NCBI GenBank assembly: GCA_023390335.1
Contig: JAEWCZ010000087.1
Location: 124,001 to 188,000 of the forward strand
DNA: 64,000 bases
From: Bacillota bacterium
GTDB taxonomy: Bacteria; Bacillota; Clostridia; Acetivibrionales; DSM-1351
Direction: 5' to 3'
Notes under the pieces: model-generated
What the model saw: only the letters and a program-made list of their open reading frames with translations
What the model was told of the DNA's origin: nothing
The model's database searches: none
Program-made: the position numbers and the translations under genes
In this document: piece after piece, positions 56,756-64,000 of the stretch
How positions within the stretch are numbered: the first letter of the stretch is position 1
Layout: every line of letters begins with the position of its first letter

Positions 56756-56776
56756 TCAAGGTGTAAATAAGGTGTA
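56756..56776 (+). repeat. Right arm-type repeat pair
   Basis: Two tandem AAGGTGTAA units, same orientation as the left pair at 50488 and 63 bp inside attR. Confidence 0.65.
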
Positions 56777-56798
56777 AATGAATACTTTCAAGCATAAA

Positions 56799-56833
56799 AA
56801 ATGAAGGGTTTCATCAACTGAAACCCTTCATTT
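56799..56833 (-). terminator. Terminator of tRNA-Pro, carried by the element
   Basis: AAATGAAGGGTTTCA (56799-56813) pairs with its complement (56819-56833) over 15 bp with a 5-nt loop, and T's follow on the minus strand. Since it lies inside attR, the element brought a replacement terminator for the rebuilt tRNA gene. Confidence 0.88.
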
Positions 56834-56838
56834 TTCTT

Positions 56839-56883
56839 TGGTCGGAGTGAGAGGATTTGAACCTCCGGCCTCTTAGTCCCGAA
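56839..56883 (-). repeat. attR: 45-bp 3' segment of the intact tRNA-Pro
   Basis: Perfect direct repeat of 50328-50372; bases outside (A vs T on the left, ATAGG vs CCAAG on the right) differ, which fixes the core limits. Confidence 0.92.
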
Positions 56884-56915
56884 CCAAGCGCGATACCAAG
56901 CTTCGCTACACCCCG
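56839..56915 (-). tRNA. tRNA-Pro(CGG), rebuilt at attR
   Basis: 77 nt with encoded CCA. Acceptor CGGGGTG/CACTCCG (one G.U), anticodon loop TTCGGGA with anticodon CGG, T-loop GTTCAAAT. The 45 nt 3' of the anticodon loop equal the attL copy, so the 3' half came with the element and the 5' half is host. Confidence 0.95.
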
Positions 56916-56977
56916 AATCTCATTATATTATTTTACTCGCAAGTAATTTATTTTACAAGACCAAAATGAGAATTTTT

Positions 56978-57769
56978 TCAAATTTTGATATTTTTAAATT
57001 CATTTATTTTTTTAGATATAAACTCTATAACCTGCTTATGTTCTGCCTTACCATTTCCGGTTATGGTTATGGGTTCGCCAAAAGATATGCATACGGGTTC
57101 TTTTCTGCGGATTGGTCCAATGTCCTTTATTAGCTTGCCATTTCTCCAGAAATCGGTTTTTATTGCAACAGGTATTACGGGTACACCAGCTTCTTTTGCA
57201 AGCTTTATACCTAATGAATTAAACTTTTCAGGATTGAATTGCTCCTGCCTTGTTCCTTCAGGAAATAAAACAATAGACCTTCCCTGTGCAAGTATTTCCT
57301 TTCCTTTGCTTATTACATTAAGTAAATCCTGCCTTGAGTTTTTTCTGGAAACTACTATAGGGTTTCTGCTTCGCATAATAGGCCCGAATATTGGCATTGT
57401 TACAAGAGAATCCTTTACAACATAGGTAACTTCCTTTAACGGTGCAATTATACAAGGGAATGCAAAAGTTTCCAATGTGCTCATGTGGTTACTCACAAAC
57501 ACAACAGGCCCATCATTCTTTGTAATATTATCCATACCGTCAATAAACAGTCGACCGCCGCTCTTTTCAATACATTCAACTATGTTATAACTGGAAGTCG
57601 CCCATTTTTCTGAATCGTACTTATTCTTTACTGCAAGGTTCCGTGCCTTTACAACTACTTTTCCATAGCCGTAAACAAAATACCATCTGGTATTCAGAAA
57701 AAGCTTATCAAATATATTTCTCTTATTCCCCTTAGTTTCGTATCTGTTTCCTGTAAAATAACTCTTCAT
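56978..57769 (-). CDS. 1-acyl-glycerol-3-phosphate acyltransferase-like protein (PlsC family)
   Basis: About 263 residues. Block I reads FVSNHMSTLETF (H-x4-E rather than the usual H-x4-D), block II RNPIVVSRKN, block III VLFPEGTRQEQFNP and block IV VPVIPVAIKTDFW. It transfers an acyl chain in phospholipid or glycolipid synthesis at the membrane. The start is uncertain among close in-frame codons; ATG 57769 has GGAAG 8 nt upstream. Borders the tRNA-Pro. Confidence 0.85.
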   Translation of the reverse strand: MKSYFTGNRYETKGNKRNIFDKLFLNTRWYFVYGYGKVVVKARNLAVKNKYDSEKWATSSYNIVECIEKSGGRLFIDGMDNITKNDGPVVFVSNHMSTLETFAFPCIIAPLKEVTYVVKDSLVTMPIFGPIMRSRNPIVVSRKNSRQDLLNVISKGKEILAQGRSIVLFPEGTRQEQFNPEKFNSLGIKLAKEAGVPVIPVAIKTDFWRNGKLIKDIGPIRRKEPVCISFGEPITITGNGKAEHKQVIEFISKKINEFKNIKI

Positions 57770-57953
57770 ATCCATCACTTCCACTATTATAAAATTATTC
57801 ACCCATAACGCCAGTGATAATTATATCTCACATTTAATACCGTGTCCACTGCTCGAAAAAATCATTCATTTAGCAGTTTAAAATTTGTAATAATTAGAAT
57901 ATAATAAAAATATCAGATATAAAATTTAATATGAATTATTATGGAGAATTCTA

Positions 57954-58664
57954 ATGAATGCTAATGACATTATAATCGGGACGAAATTAGAAATCGAGAT
58001 ACCGGAGTACATAAAAAATTTTCCTTCTCAATCTTCAAGTTATATCAGCCAGTTAATGGATGTGGTTGATACAAAAACAATTACTATTGCTGCGCCTATG
58101 AATGAAGGCAGGTACAAGTATCTGTCAGCCGGTTTGAATATCGCCGTAAACTTTTTAAATCAAAGACAAGAGCTAATGCATTTTGATGCAATTGTTAAGG
58201 AATATAAAAAGTTAGGACATCTGGAGTGCTTTCAAGTATCGATAACCAGTGAATTAACTAAAATTCAGAGAAGAATGAACTACAGACTGGATGCAGTTTT
58301 GGAATGCAAGTATGCTATTGTTGGTGATCGTCCATTATCCACCACAAAACATGAATTTAAACAAATTTCCGCAAACGATTTAAAAAACACATTCACCAAA
58401 AATATCAGTGGAAGCGGTCTATGCCTGATAATGGACAATTCAGTCGACGCAGGTATAATGTCAGATATTTCGGTAGACCTTGAGGGTATGGGAAGTATAA
58501 GAGTACTGGCACAAGTAATCCGTTCAACAAATGTCGAGAACAAAAAACATGAAGTGGGTATGAATTTTGTTTATATTTCTCCGCAGGATTCAAGTACACT
58601 AACCAAGTTTATCTTTCAGAAACAGCGGCTAATGCTTAAAAACAACCCTCTATCAAAAAAATAA
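57954..58664 (+). CDS. PilZ-domain c-di-GMP receptor (YcgR-like)
   Basis: 236 residues. The N-terminal PilZN-type domain (IGTKLEIEIPEYIK, ITIAAPMNEGRYKYL) precedes a PilZ domain holding both c-di-GMP motifs: QRRMNYR (RxxxR) near 104 and NISGSGLCL (NxSxxG) near 150. YcgR-like proteins brake flagella or alter surface behaviour when c-di-GMP rises. RBS TGGAGA. Its stop abuts that of dinB. Confidence 0.88.
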   Translation: MNANDIIIGTKLEIEIPEYIKNFPSQSSSYISQLMDVVDTKTITIAAPMNEGRYKYLSAGLNIAVNFLNQRQELMHFDAIVKEYKKLGHLECFQVSITSELTKIQRRMNYRLDAVLECKYAIVGDRPLSTTKHEFKQISANDLKNTFTKNISGSGLCLIMDNSVDAGIMSDISVDLEGMGSIRVLAQVIRSTNVENKKHEVGMNFVYISPQDSSTLTKFIFQKQRLMLKNNPLSKK

Positions 58665-59864
58665 CTACTTTCTTTTTGGGTTCTTAATTTGTATTGCCCT
58701 GTTAATGGAGTTTGTGCCCAACTTACTACGTATAGAATCAATGGCTTTTTCAAGCTTTTCTTCTTTTCGGGATAAATTGTCACAAGAATCGACTGCATCA
58801 AGCAGTGACATTTGTCCTGAAAAGTTTTCATTTTCAAAGCCACTGATACTTATTCCAATAAGGCGTACTGGCATCAAGCTGTTCCAGTTTTTTTTCAAGA
58901 GAGCGAAACCTGACTCATAAATGTTTTTTGTGAGATAGGTAGGCTCTATACTTGTTTGTCTCGTTATTGTCTTAAAATCAGAGTACTTTATTGTTATTTG
59001 AATAGTGTGTCCCTTTTTATTGTTTTTCCGGGCTTCGTAGCCAATTTCTTCACACATCTCAATAAAAGTTGTCCTGACTTCTTCAATATCTGTTATATCC
59101 GTCGCAAGGGTTGTTGACCGCCCAATCGACTTCATCTCACCTGATATATGAGGTGTAACAGCTGATGTATCAATACCGTTGGCCATTCTTTGAAGCTCCA
59201 GTCCCTGTTTGCCAAATAAGTTGACCAGCGCCTGGGAATTATAGTTTGCAAGATCGCCTATAGTTGCAATCCCTAAATTGTTAAGCTTCAAACCTGTTTG
59301 TTTACCTATCCCGTACAGGTCGGTTACCTTTAAAGGCCACAATTTTGTTTGAATGTCTGTCAGCCAGAGTTCTGTTATTCCCATGGGTTTCTTAATTTCA
59401 GATGCTATTTTAGCCAGCAGCTTGTTTTGAGAAATTCCTATAGAACACCATAAACCAAGTTCTTCGTTTATTGCATCCATTATCTGACGTGCCGCTTCCA
59501 CGGGGCTTCCAAATAGTGTTTCTGTACCCGTCATATCCAGCCATGCCTCGTCTATACTGTTTTGTTCAATAATCGGAGAAAACCTTTCCAGGATTTTCAT
59601 AACCTCCATAGATTTTTTTTCATAAAATCTATGATCAGGTGGAACAAGCAACATTTCAGGACAAAGTTTCAGAGCCTGATGGATAACCATAGTAGTTTTA
59701 ACCCCAAATTTTCTTGCTTCATAGTTTGCAGCAAGAATTATTCCTGTTCTTGTTTTGGGATTACCGGCAACAGCAGCCGGTTTACCGACTATTTCGGGGT
59801 TTCTGGACATTTCACAGCTTATAAAAAATGCATTCATATCCACCAAAAAAACTACTTTGTCCAT
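58665..59864 (-). CDS. dinB: DNA polymerase IV (Y family)
   Basis: 399 residues. FLVDMNAFFISCEM (metal Asp), AANYEARKFGVKT, SIDEAWLDMTG (catalytic Asp-Glu), IASEIKKPMGI, VTDLYGIGKQTGLKLNNLGI (HhH) and the little-finger domain TTLATDITDIEEVRTTFIE. Error-prone translesion synthesis. Start ATG 59864 behind GGAGAAGG. No LexA box was evident upstream. Confidence 0.94.
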   Translation of the reverse strand: MDKVVFLVDMNAFFISCEMSRNPEIVGKPAAVAGNPKTRTGIILAANYEARKFGVKTTMVIHQALKLCPEMLLVPPDHRFYEKKSMEVMKILERFSPIIEQNSIDEAWLDMTGTETLFGSPVEAARQIMDAINEELGLWCSIGISQNKLLAKIASEIKKPMGITELWLTDIQTKLWPLKVTDLYGIGKQTGLKLNNLGIATIGDLANYNSQALVNLFGKQGLELQRMANGIDTSAVTPHISGEMKSIGRSTTLATDITDIEEVRTTFIEMCEEIGYEARKNNKKGHTIQITIKYSDFKTITRQTSIEPTYLTKNIYESGFALLKKNWNSLMPVRLIGISISGFENENFSGQMSLLDAVDSCDNLSRKEEKLEKAIDSIRSKLGTNSINRAIQIKNPKRK

Positions 59865-59917
59865 CTGTCCTTCTCCTTTCAACCAAAACTGTCTGTAGTA
59901 ATATATGAAGTCAAATA

Positions 59918-59941
59918 AAGGAGCCCCTAAAAGGACTCCTT
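59918..59941 (-). terminator. Terminator of infC-rpmI-rplT
   Basis: AAGGAG-CC pairs with GG-CTCCTT around a short loop; T-rich on the minus strand, about 30 bp past rplT. Confidence 0.75.
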
Positions 59942-59972
59942 ATATTTTAAATACTGCTTATATCAAAATTTA

Positions 59973-60326
59973 TTATTTAGCAGCCTTTGCAGTTTCAGCA
60001 AGCTTAGCAAATGCAGCCGCATCATTTACTGCCAAATCAGCAAGAACTTTTCTGTTAAGTTCTATTCCTGATTTTTTCAAACCACTGATGAATTTGCTAT
60101 ATGATAAACCATTTATTCTTGCAGCAGCGTTAATTCTTGCGATCCAGAGCTTTCTGAAATCTCTCTTCTTTGCTCTTCTGTCGTTGAAAGCGTAATTCAA
60201 AGATTTCATTACAGCTTGGTTTGCCATTCTAAAGAGCTTGCTCTTTGCACCAAAATATCCTTTTGCAAGCTTTAGTATCTTTTTATGTCTTGCACGGGTT
60301 CTAACCGCACCTTTAACTCTTGCCAT
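59973..60326 (-). CDS. rplT: 50S ribosomal protein L20
   Basis: 117 residues: [60 protein letters not shown], and [19 protein letters not shown]20 binds 23S rRNA early and represses its own operon by binding the leader. RBS AAGGAGG. Last gene. Confidence 0.98.
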   Translation of the reverse strand: MARVKGAVRTRARHKKILKLAKGYFGAKSKLFRMANQAVMKSLNYAFNDRRAKKRDFRKLWIARINAAARINGLSYSKFISGLKKSGIELNRKVLADLAVNDAAAFAKLAETAKAAK

Positions 60327-60344
60327 AAACCTTCGTCCTCCTTC

Positions 60345-60542
60345 TTATTTATATGGAATAAGTTTTTTGATAGTAGCTTCTTGTGCAGCTGAAACGTATG
60401 CACCTAATCTATGATGCTTTTTAGCTTTTCTTGACTTTGATACAAGTCTATGGTTTCTCCAAGCCTGGCCTCTTTTGATCTTACCTGTAGCTGTAACTCT
60501 AAATCTCTTTTTAGATGCACTATGTGTCTTTAACTTTGGCAT
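60345..60542 (-). CDS. rpmI: 50S ribosomal protein L35
   Basis: 65 residues: PKLKTHSASKKRFRVTATGK, KRGQAWRNHRLVSKSRKAKK, typical full-length L35. RBS TAGGAGGAG. Between infC and rplT. Confidence 0.97.
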   Translation of the reverse strand: MPKLKTHSASKKRFRVTATGKIKRGQAWRNHRLVSKSRKAKKHHRLGAYVSAAQEATIKKLIPYK

Positions 60543-60559
60543 ATCATTCTCCTCCTATC

Positions 60560-61072
60560 CTACTGCTTTGGATTAAGTATCATTATCATACTTTTGCCTT
60601 CAAGTTTTGGTCTTTTCTCAACTGTTCCAACATCTTTTACTGCTTCTTCAAACTTGCCTAGAATTTCGTTGCCTATTGAGGTGTAATGCATTTCCCTCCC
60701 CCTGAATTTAACGGAAACCTTGACCTTATCTCCATCCTTTAAGAACTTATATGCATTCTTAACTTTGAATTCAAAATCATGGTCTTCTATAGAAGGGGAA
60801 ACTCTAACTTCTTTTAAGCTTATGATCTTTTGATTTTTCCTTGCTTCTTTCTCTTTCTTGGCAAGCTCGAACATATATTTACCGTAGTCCATTATCTTAC
60901 AGACAGGCGGTACTCCCTGTGGAGCGATCTTTACCAGGTCAAGATTTTGTGAATTGGCAAGTTTCTGGGCTTCCTTAATTGCTGTTATACCAATCATAGT
61001 ACCATCAGCATCGATAAGTCTGACTTCTTTATCCCTTATGTCCTCATTGATCATTAATTCATTTTTGCTAAT
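60560..61072 (-). CDS. infC: Translation initiation factor IF-3, probable ATT start
   Basis: 170 residues: SKNELMINEDIRDKEVRLID, GMTAIKEAQ-like GITAIKEAQKLANSQNLDLV, VCKIMDYGKYMFEL and SIEDHDFEFKVKNAYKFLKD. The ribosome site GGAGGT ends 7 nt before ATT at 61072; an in-frame GTG at 61081 is part of the site and the next ATG (61054) has none. A rare AUU start is a known autoregulatory feature of infC because IF-3 rejects it. The call of start is from spacing and family length. Confidence 0.92.
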   Translation of the reverse strand: MSKNELMINEDIRDKEVRLIDADGTMIGITAIKEAQKLANSQNLDLVKIAPQGVPPVCKIMDYGKYMFELAKKEKEARKNQKIISLKEVRVSPSIEDHDFEFKVKNAYKFLKDGDKVKVSVKFRGREMHYTSIGNEILGKFEEAVKDVGTVEKRPKLEGKSMIMILNPKQ

Positions 61073-61277
61073 AACTGACACCTCCGCATTTAATAGGCAA
61101 GAAGATTCTCTTCAAGTCCATATAATATTTAAACAATAAAAAAAGTGGATAGAAGCAAGTATCCACTAATTATCTCAAATCTCAGCTATTACATATAAAT
61201 ATGTTCAAAACCGATATTTACCCGGCAAATCATTGTCCGCTCAGGTGAGAAGTGGAAAAACTTCTTCTTGTTTTGCA
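61073..61277 (-). promoter_or_regulatory. L20/infC leader with attenuator
   Basis: About 200 nt from the inferred start to infC. It holds a GAAG...CTTC stem early, a GC-rich CACCTGAGCGG region and, at 61144-61167, a terminator. This is the place and form of the L20 leader in low-GC Gram-positives, where L20 binding favours termination. Confidence 0.7.
61144..61167 (-). terminator. Attenuator terminator in the infC leader
   Basis: AGTGGATA pairs perfectly with TATCCACT (8-nt loop), and a 7-T run follows on the minus strand, 72 nt before the start codon. Confidence 0.85.
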
Positions 61278-61282
61278 TAAAT

Positions 61283-61311
61283 ATGATAACAAAATATCTT
61301 TAATCTGTCAA
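61283..61311 (-). promoter_or_regulatory. infC operon promoter
   Basis: TTGACA (61306-61311), 17-bp spacer, TATCAT (61283-61288) on the minus strand. Confidence 0.85.
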
Positions 61312-61338
61312 CATTTTTATACATCCTTATTTCCCCTA

Positions 61339-61821
61339 TTATTTTATTCTTTCATAAATCAACCATTTATATTCATATGGGTTTTTTTCATCCTTGGTAC
61401 CTGTTTCACATGACACCTGTTTCCATTGGCTGTAGTCGATTTCAGGGAAAAAAGCGTCAGCCTCAAACTCTTTTTCTATTAGTGTTAAATACAACCTGTC
61501 GGCTAAAGGAAGAAATTCTTTATATATTTCTGCTCCCCCTATTATAAAAACTTCCTCTTCTCCTATGTATTCCATGGCTTTTTCTATAGAATTAACCACA
61601 ACACACCCTTCAGGATTAAATCCTGTATCCCGTGTAATTATTACGTTTTTCCTGCCAGACAAGGGTTTGCCAAGGGAATCAAAAGTTTTTCTCCCCATAA
61701 TAACGGTTTTTCCCAAAGTAACTTTTTTGAAATATGCAAAATCAGTCGGTATGTGCCAAGGCATTCTGTTTTTACAACCAAGGGCATTGTTCTGGCCCAT
61801 AGCCCATATCATTGATATCAT
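61339..61821 (-). CDS. folA: Dihydrofolate reductase
   Basis: 160 residues: [52 protein letters not shown] and [15 protein letters not shown] are the DHFR motifs. It restores tetrahydrofolate after thymidylate synthase. RBS GGAG lies in thyA's end; the genes overlap by 4 bp. Confidence 0.96.
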   Translation of the reverse strand: MISMIWAMGQNNALGCKNRMPWHIPTDFAYFKKVTLGKTVIMGRKTFDSLGKPLSGRKNVIITRDTGFNPEGCVVVNSIEKAMEYIGEEEVFIIGGAEIYKEFLPLADRLYLTLIEKEFEADAFFPEIDYSQWKQVSCETGTKDEKNPYEYKWLIYERIK

Positions 61822-62612
61822 ACTGCCACCGCTCCTTTGATATGTGGATGAGGATCATAATCCGTTAATGTAAAGTCACTGTATTTAAAATCAAATAAAT
61901 CTTTTACGTCCGGGTTAATATTCATTTTTGGCAAGGGCCTTGGGTCACGGCTCAATTGAAGTTGTACCTGTTCAACGTGATTGAGATAAATGTGTGCATC
62001 TCCCAGTGTATGAACAAATTCGCCTGCTTTCAGGCCACAGCTTTGGGCCATCATCATTGTAAACAATGCATAAGACGCTATATTGAAAGGTACTCCTAAA
62101 AATACGTCAGCACTTCTCTGGTATAACATGCAGGACAGTGTCCCATTAACCACATAAAACTGATAAAAACAGTGACATGGCGGCAGAGCCATTTTTTCTA
62201 TATCACCCACATTCCAAGAACTTACTATGAGTCTTCTGGAATCCGGATTATTTTTTATCTGTTCAATAACATCCTTGAGCTGGTCAATGCTTCTTCCGTC
62301 CGGAGTACTCCAAGACCTCCACTGATGTCCGTAGACGGGGCCAAGATTACCGTTTTCGTCTGCCCACTCATCCCATATGGAAACACCATTTTCCTTTAAA
62401 TACTTTATGTTTGTATCACCACTGATAAACCACAGCAGTTCATGTATTATTGATTTTAAATGAAGCTTTTTAGTTGTTAATAAAGGAAAGCCTTTCTGAA
62501 GGTCAAACCTCATCTGATAACCGAAAGTGCTTATTGTTCCCGTTCCTGTTCTGTCCTCTTTTTTAATACCGTTATCAAGTATGTGTTTACATAAGTCAAG
62601 ATACTGTTGCAT
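61818..62612 (-). CDS. thyA: Thymidylate synthase (ThyA type)
   Basis: 264 residues. [52 protein letters not shown] (catalytic Cys), [19 protein letters not shown] and [13 protein letters not shown] are standard. Makes dTMP from dUMP with methylene-THF. Overlaps folA, forming the usual thyA-folA pair. Confidence 0.97.
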   Translation of the reverse strand: MQQYLDLCKHILDNGIKKEDRTGTGTISTFGYQMRFDLQKGFPLLTTKKLHLKSIIHELLWFISGDTNIKYLKENGVSIWDEWADENGNLGPVYGHQWRSWSTPDGRSIDQLKDVIEQIKNNPDSRRLIVSSWNVGDIEKMALPPCHCFYQFYVVNGTLSCMLYQRSADVFLGVPFNIASYALFTMMMAQSCGLKAGEFVHTLGDAHIYLNHVEQVQLQLSRDPRPLPKMNINPDVKDLFDFKYSDFTLTDYDPHPHIKGAVAV

Positions 62613-62693
62613 GAATTATATCTCCATTTCCGGCATAGAATTTACGCATCATTGATAATGCTTTTTATATTATATAATGAATTGTACTTTTTG

Positions 62694-63995
62694 TCAGGCT
62701 GACAGTTTGTATTTTTTTCTGTATTCATAAAAGCCTGTCATAAGTAACTCGCTTCCTCTGGCAGCAAGTACGAACACCAGCATTATTGCAAAGTACCTGT
62801 ACCTGACCTGTATTTCTATTAGTACGTGTGCTGAAAAATAGCACCCGAGAATTGAAGCTAGCAATACTATATCTGTAATAATTCGTTTTTGCAAAAATGT
62901 TAAACATAACCCAGCAAACATGAGTATAAATGCAAAAATATAATATATTTTTTCTATTTTTAGAATAGGGAGTTCGTATTTTTTCAAGCTTTCCGAAGCC
63001 ACAAGGTGATTGTATTCCTTATCATAGAAGCCCCACTTCATAGTATCAAAATAGCTCCACATAATCTTTTGCTTCGTATTAATCAAATCAAACATTTTCC
63101 CCGGGCTTATGGATATACGTTCTTTTATTACCTTCTTTGATACTTCATTTCTCTGTTTAAAATCCTTTATATAAAATATTTCATTCTGGTCAGGATAAGA
63201 AAATGTTCCCTTAGTTTGGTAATTAAAACCTACAACAAATTTCCACAAGGGGTAATTATTGCTCAAGCCTTCCGGGTTTATATCCGCCTTTTTTACCATT
63301 GTTGAGATTGTAAAACTCAAAAGAAAATATGCTGCAATCATAATGACTGATGTACCAATACGAGCAAGCTTTTTTTCTCTGATGGATTGTGCAACTGCCC
63401 AAATCACAACGCCTCCTAGTATAACCACACCAAGGGGTCTGACAGCATTACCAAAAGCAAGTAATACTCCTGCCATTAAACTTCTGATTGCAAAATTTAT
63501 ACGACTTTCAAGGAGCAGGTATATGGAAAGCAAAAACATACATGCTGCAAAATGCTGGTTTGTAAGTACCGGAGTGAGAAAATAAGGTGCGGGATATAAA
63601 AGATACAGCAACGAAACAAATCTTGCCGTATAGTCATTTGATATTTTTCTGGCTATAAGATAAATAAGTGAATTGGACCCTGCCATGAAAAAGCAATTTA
63701 CGAGCTTTAAAGGCAGAAGTCCAGTACCGAATAATTTCATAATCAGGGAATAATATATAACCGGCCCTGTTTGATATGCAAATGATTTAAAATAAAATCC
63801 ATCTCCAAAGGATTTGTCTCCATTAGTTAGTCTTACAGCATTTTTATAAAATATGCCAAAATCCGATATAGGAAGGGTATCTGACGTAATTGCTACTAAA
63901 CCTTTTGCCACAAATGCCAGTATGAATATTAGTCCCCAAAACGCTAATGGAGATATATTTAATTTGTAGGAAACCAAGTAAATAATCAGTACCAC
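62694..63995 (-). CDS. Multi-pass glycosyltransferase (GT39/PMT-like), N-terminal end may be cut by window edge
   Basis: At least 433 residues with 9-11 hydrophobic segments. The acidic first loop TLPISDFGIFYKNAVRLTNG matches the GT-C (ArnT/PMT) lumenal Asp motif; later AYQTGPVIYYSLIMKLFG and FLTPVLTNQHFAACMFLLSI fit the family. It would transfer sugar from a polyprenyl-phosphate donor outside the membrane. The frame is open to the window edge, so GTG 63995 may not be the start. Confidence 0.75.
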   Translation of the reverse strand: MVLIIYLVSYKLNISPLAFWGLIFILAFVAKGLVAITSDTLPISDFGIFYKNAVRLTNGDKSFGDGFYFKSFAYQTGPVIYYSLIMKLFGTGLLPLKLVNCFFMAGSNSLIYLIARKISNDYTARFVSLLYLLYPAPYFLTPVLTNQHFAACMFLLSIYLLLESRINFAIRSLMAGVLLAFGNAVRPLGVVILGGVVIWAVAQSIREKKLARIGTSVIMIAAYFLLSFTISTMVKKADINPEGLSNNYPLWKFVVGFNYQTKGTFSYPDQNEIFYIKDFKQRNEVSKKVIKERISISPGKMFDLINTKQKIMWSYFDTMKWGFYDKEYNHLVASESLKKYELPILKIEKIYYIFAFILMFAGLCLTFLQKRIITDIVLLASILGCYFSAHVLIEIQVRYRYFAIMLVFVLAARGSELLMTGFYEYRKKYKLSA

Positions 63996-64000
63996 CGGGA

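Larger units (their letters stand above)
50328..56883. mobile_element. tRNA-Pro-integrated element carrying a type II R-M locus; integrase missing
   Basis: Bounded by the perfect 45-bp direct repeat. Inside lie arm-type repeats, an excisionase-like gene, a 88-residue unknown, a CHC2 primase fragment, a frameshifted Cys-motif gene, the endonuclease, broken vsr, methyltransferase and a small Cys-rich gene. No tyrosine or serine integrase frame is seen. It seems to be a deletion derivative of a larger integrative or plasmid-like element, immobile alone and kept by its R-M cargo. Confidence 0.88.

Overview
The window is a 64 kb piece of an AT-rich, spore-forming Firmicute chromosome. Gene content (CwlJ/GerQ-type spore germination pair, GerMN and SLH/Cu-amine-oxidase-domain proteins, Prp plus the N-extended L27 it processes, TIGR03960/TIGR03936 radical-SAM pair, DUF4364, many TTG/GTG starts behind strong GGAGG sites) points to class Clostridia, and the overall feel is Ruminiclostridium/Clostridium cellulolyticum-like. 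That genus call is recognition, not something proven here.

Layout: 0-9.8 kb holds an acyl-CoA ligase tail, a lone BtrH_N-like protein, an ABC-F ATPase, a nadD-yqeK-lytR_C-rsfS operon, an SPFH protein with a small ribbon-helix-helix-like partner, a Crp/Fnr regulator divergent from a 2[4Fe-4S] ferredoxin, and mtnN. 10-11.1 kb is a cwlJ-like/gerQ pair. 11.2-15 kb is an accessory patch: a DUF2971 gene, a two-gene ATPase + HNH nuclease module that looks like the Septu (PtuA/PtuB) anti-phage system, and a frameshifted IS200 tnpA remnant next to tRNA-Arg and tRNA-Gly. 15.2-23 kb is housekeeping (phosphoesterase, rdgB, rph, GerMN lipoprotein, amidase, queH, ruvB-ruvA-ruvC). 23-26 kb is argG-argH with a well-formed promoter that overlaps a possible ARG box.

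26-33.8 kb carries small unknown genes, a polysaccharide deacetylase, a Dabb protein, a secreted YcdB/SLH protein, a PP2C-LysM protein, DUF948/YtxH-type proteins and a TSCPD protein. A promoter-plus-terminator unit at 28.52-28.66 kb has no convincing ORF and is a candidate small RNA. 33.9-39.6 kb has glgA, cobO and a folate cluster (folE, HD protein, folP, folB, folK). 40.7-47.6 kb has the rplU-prp-rpmA-obgE-yhbY unit behind a strong promoter with a leader, then rng and the radical-SAM pair. 47.9-50.3 kb is a fused MacB-like ABC transporter.

50.33-56.88 kb is an integrated element. A perfect 45-bp direct repeat of the 3' part of tRNA-Pro(CGG) bounds it, tandem arm-type repeats lie just inside each end, and it carries an excisionase-like gene but no integrase. 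Its backbone genes are broken by single-base frameshifts. The cargo is a type II restriction-modification locus: a MvaI/BcnI-like endonuclease, a 5-methylcytosine methyltransferase with an N-terminal helix-turn-helix, and a vsr repair gene stopped by one TGG-to-TGA-type nonsense codon.

The last 7 kb returns to the core: an acyltransferase, a PilZ c-di-GMP receptor, dinB, an infC-rpmI-rplT operon (infC reads best from an ATT start behind an attenuator leader), dfrA-thyA, and a partial membrane glycosyltransferase. No CRISPR array and no rRNA were seen.
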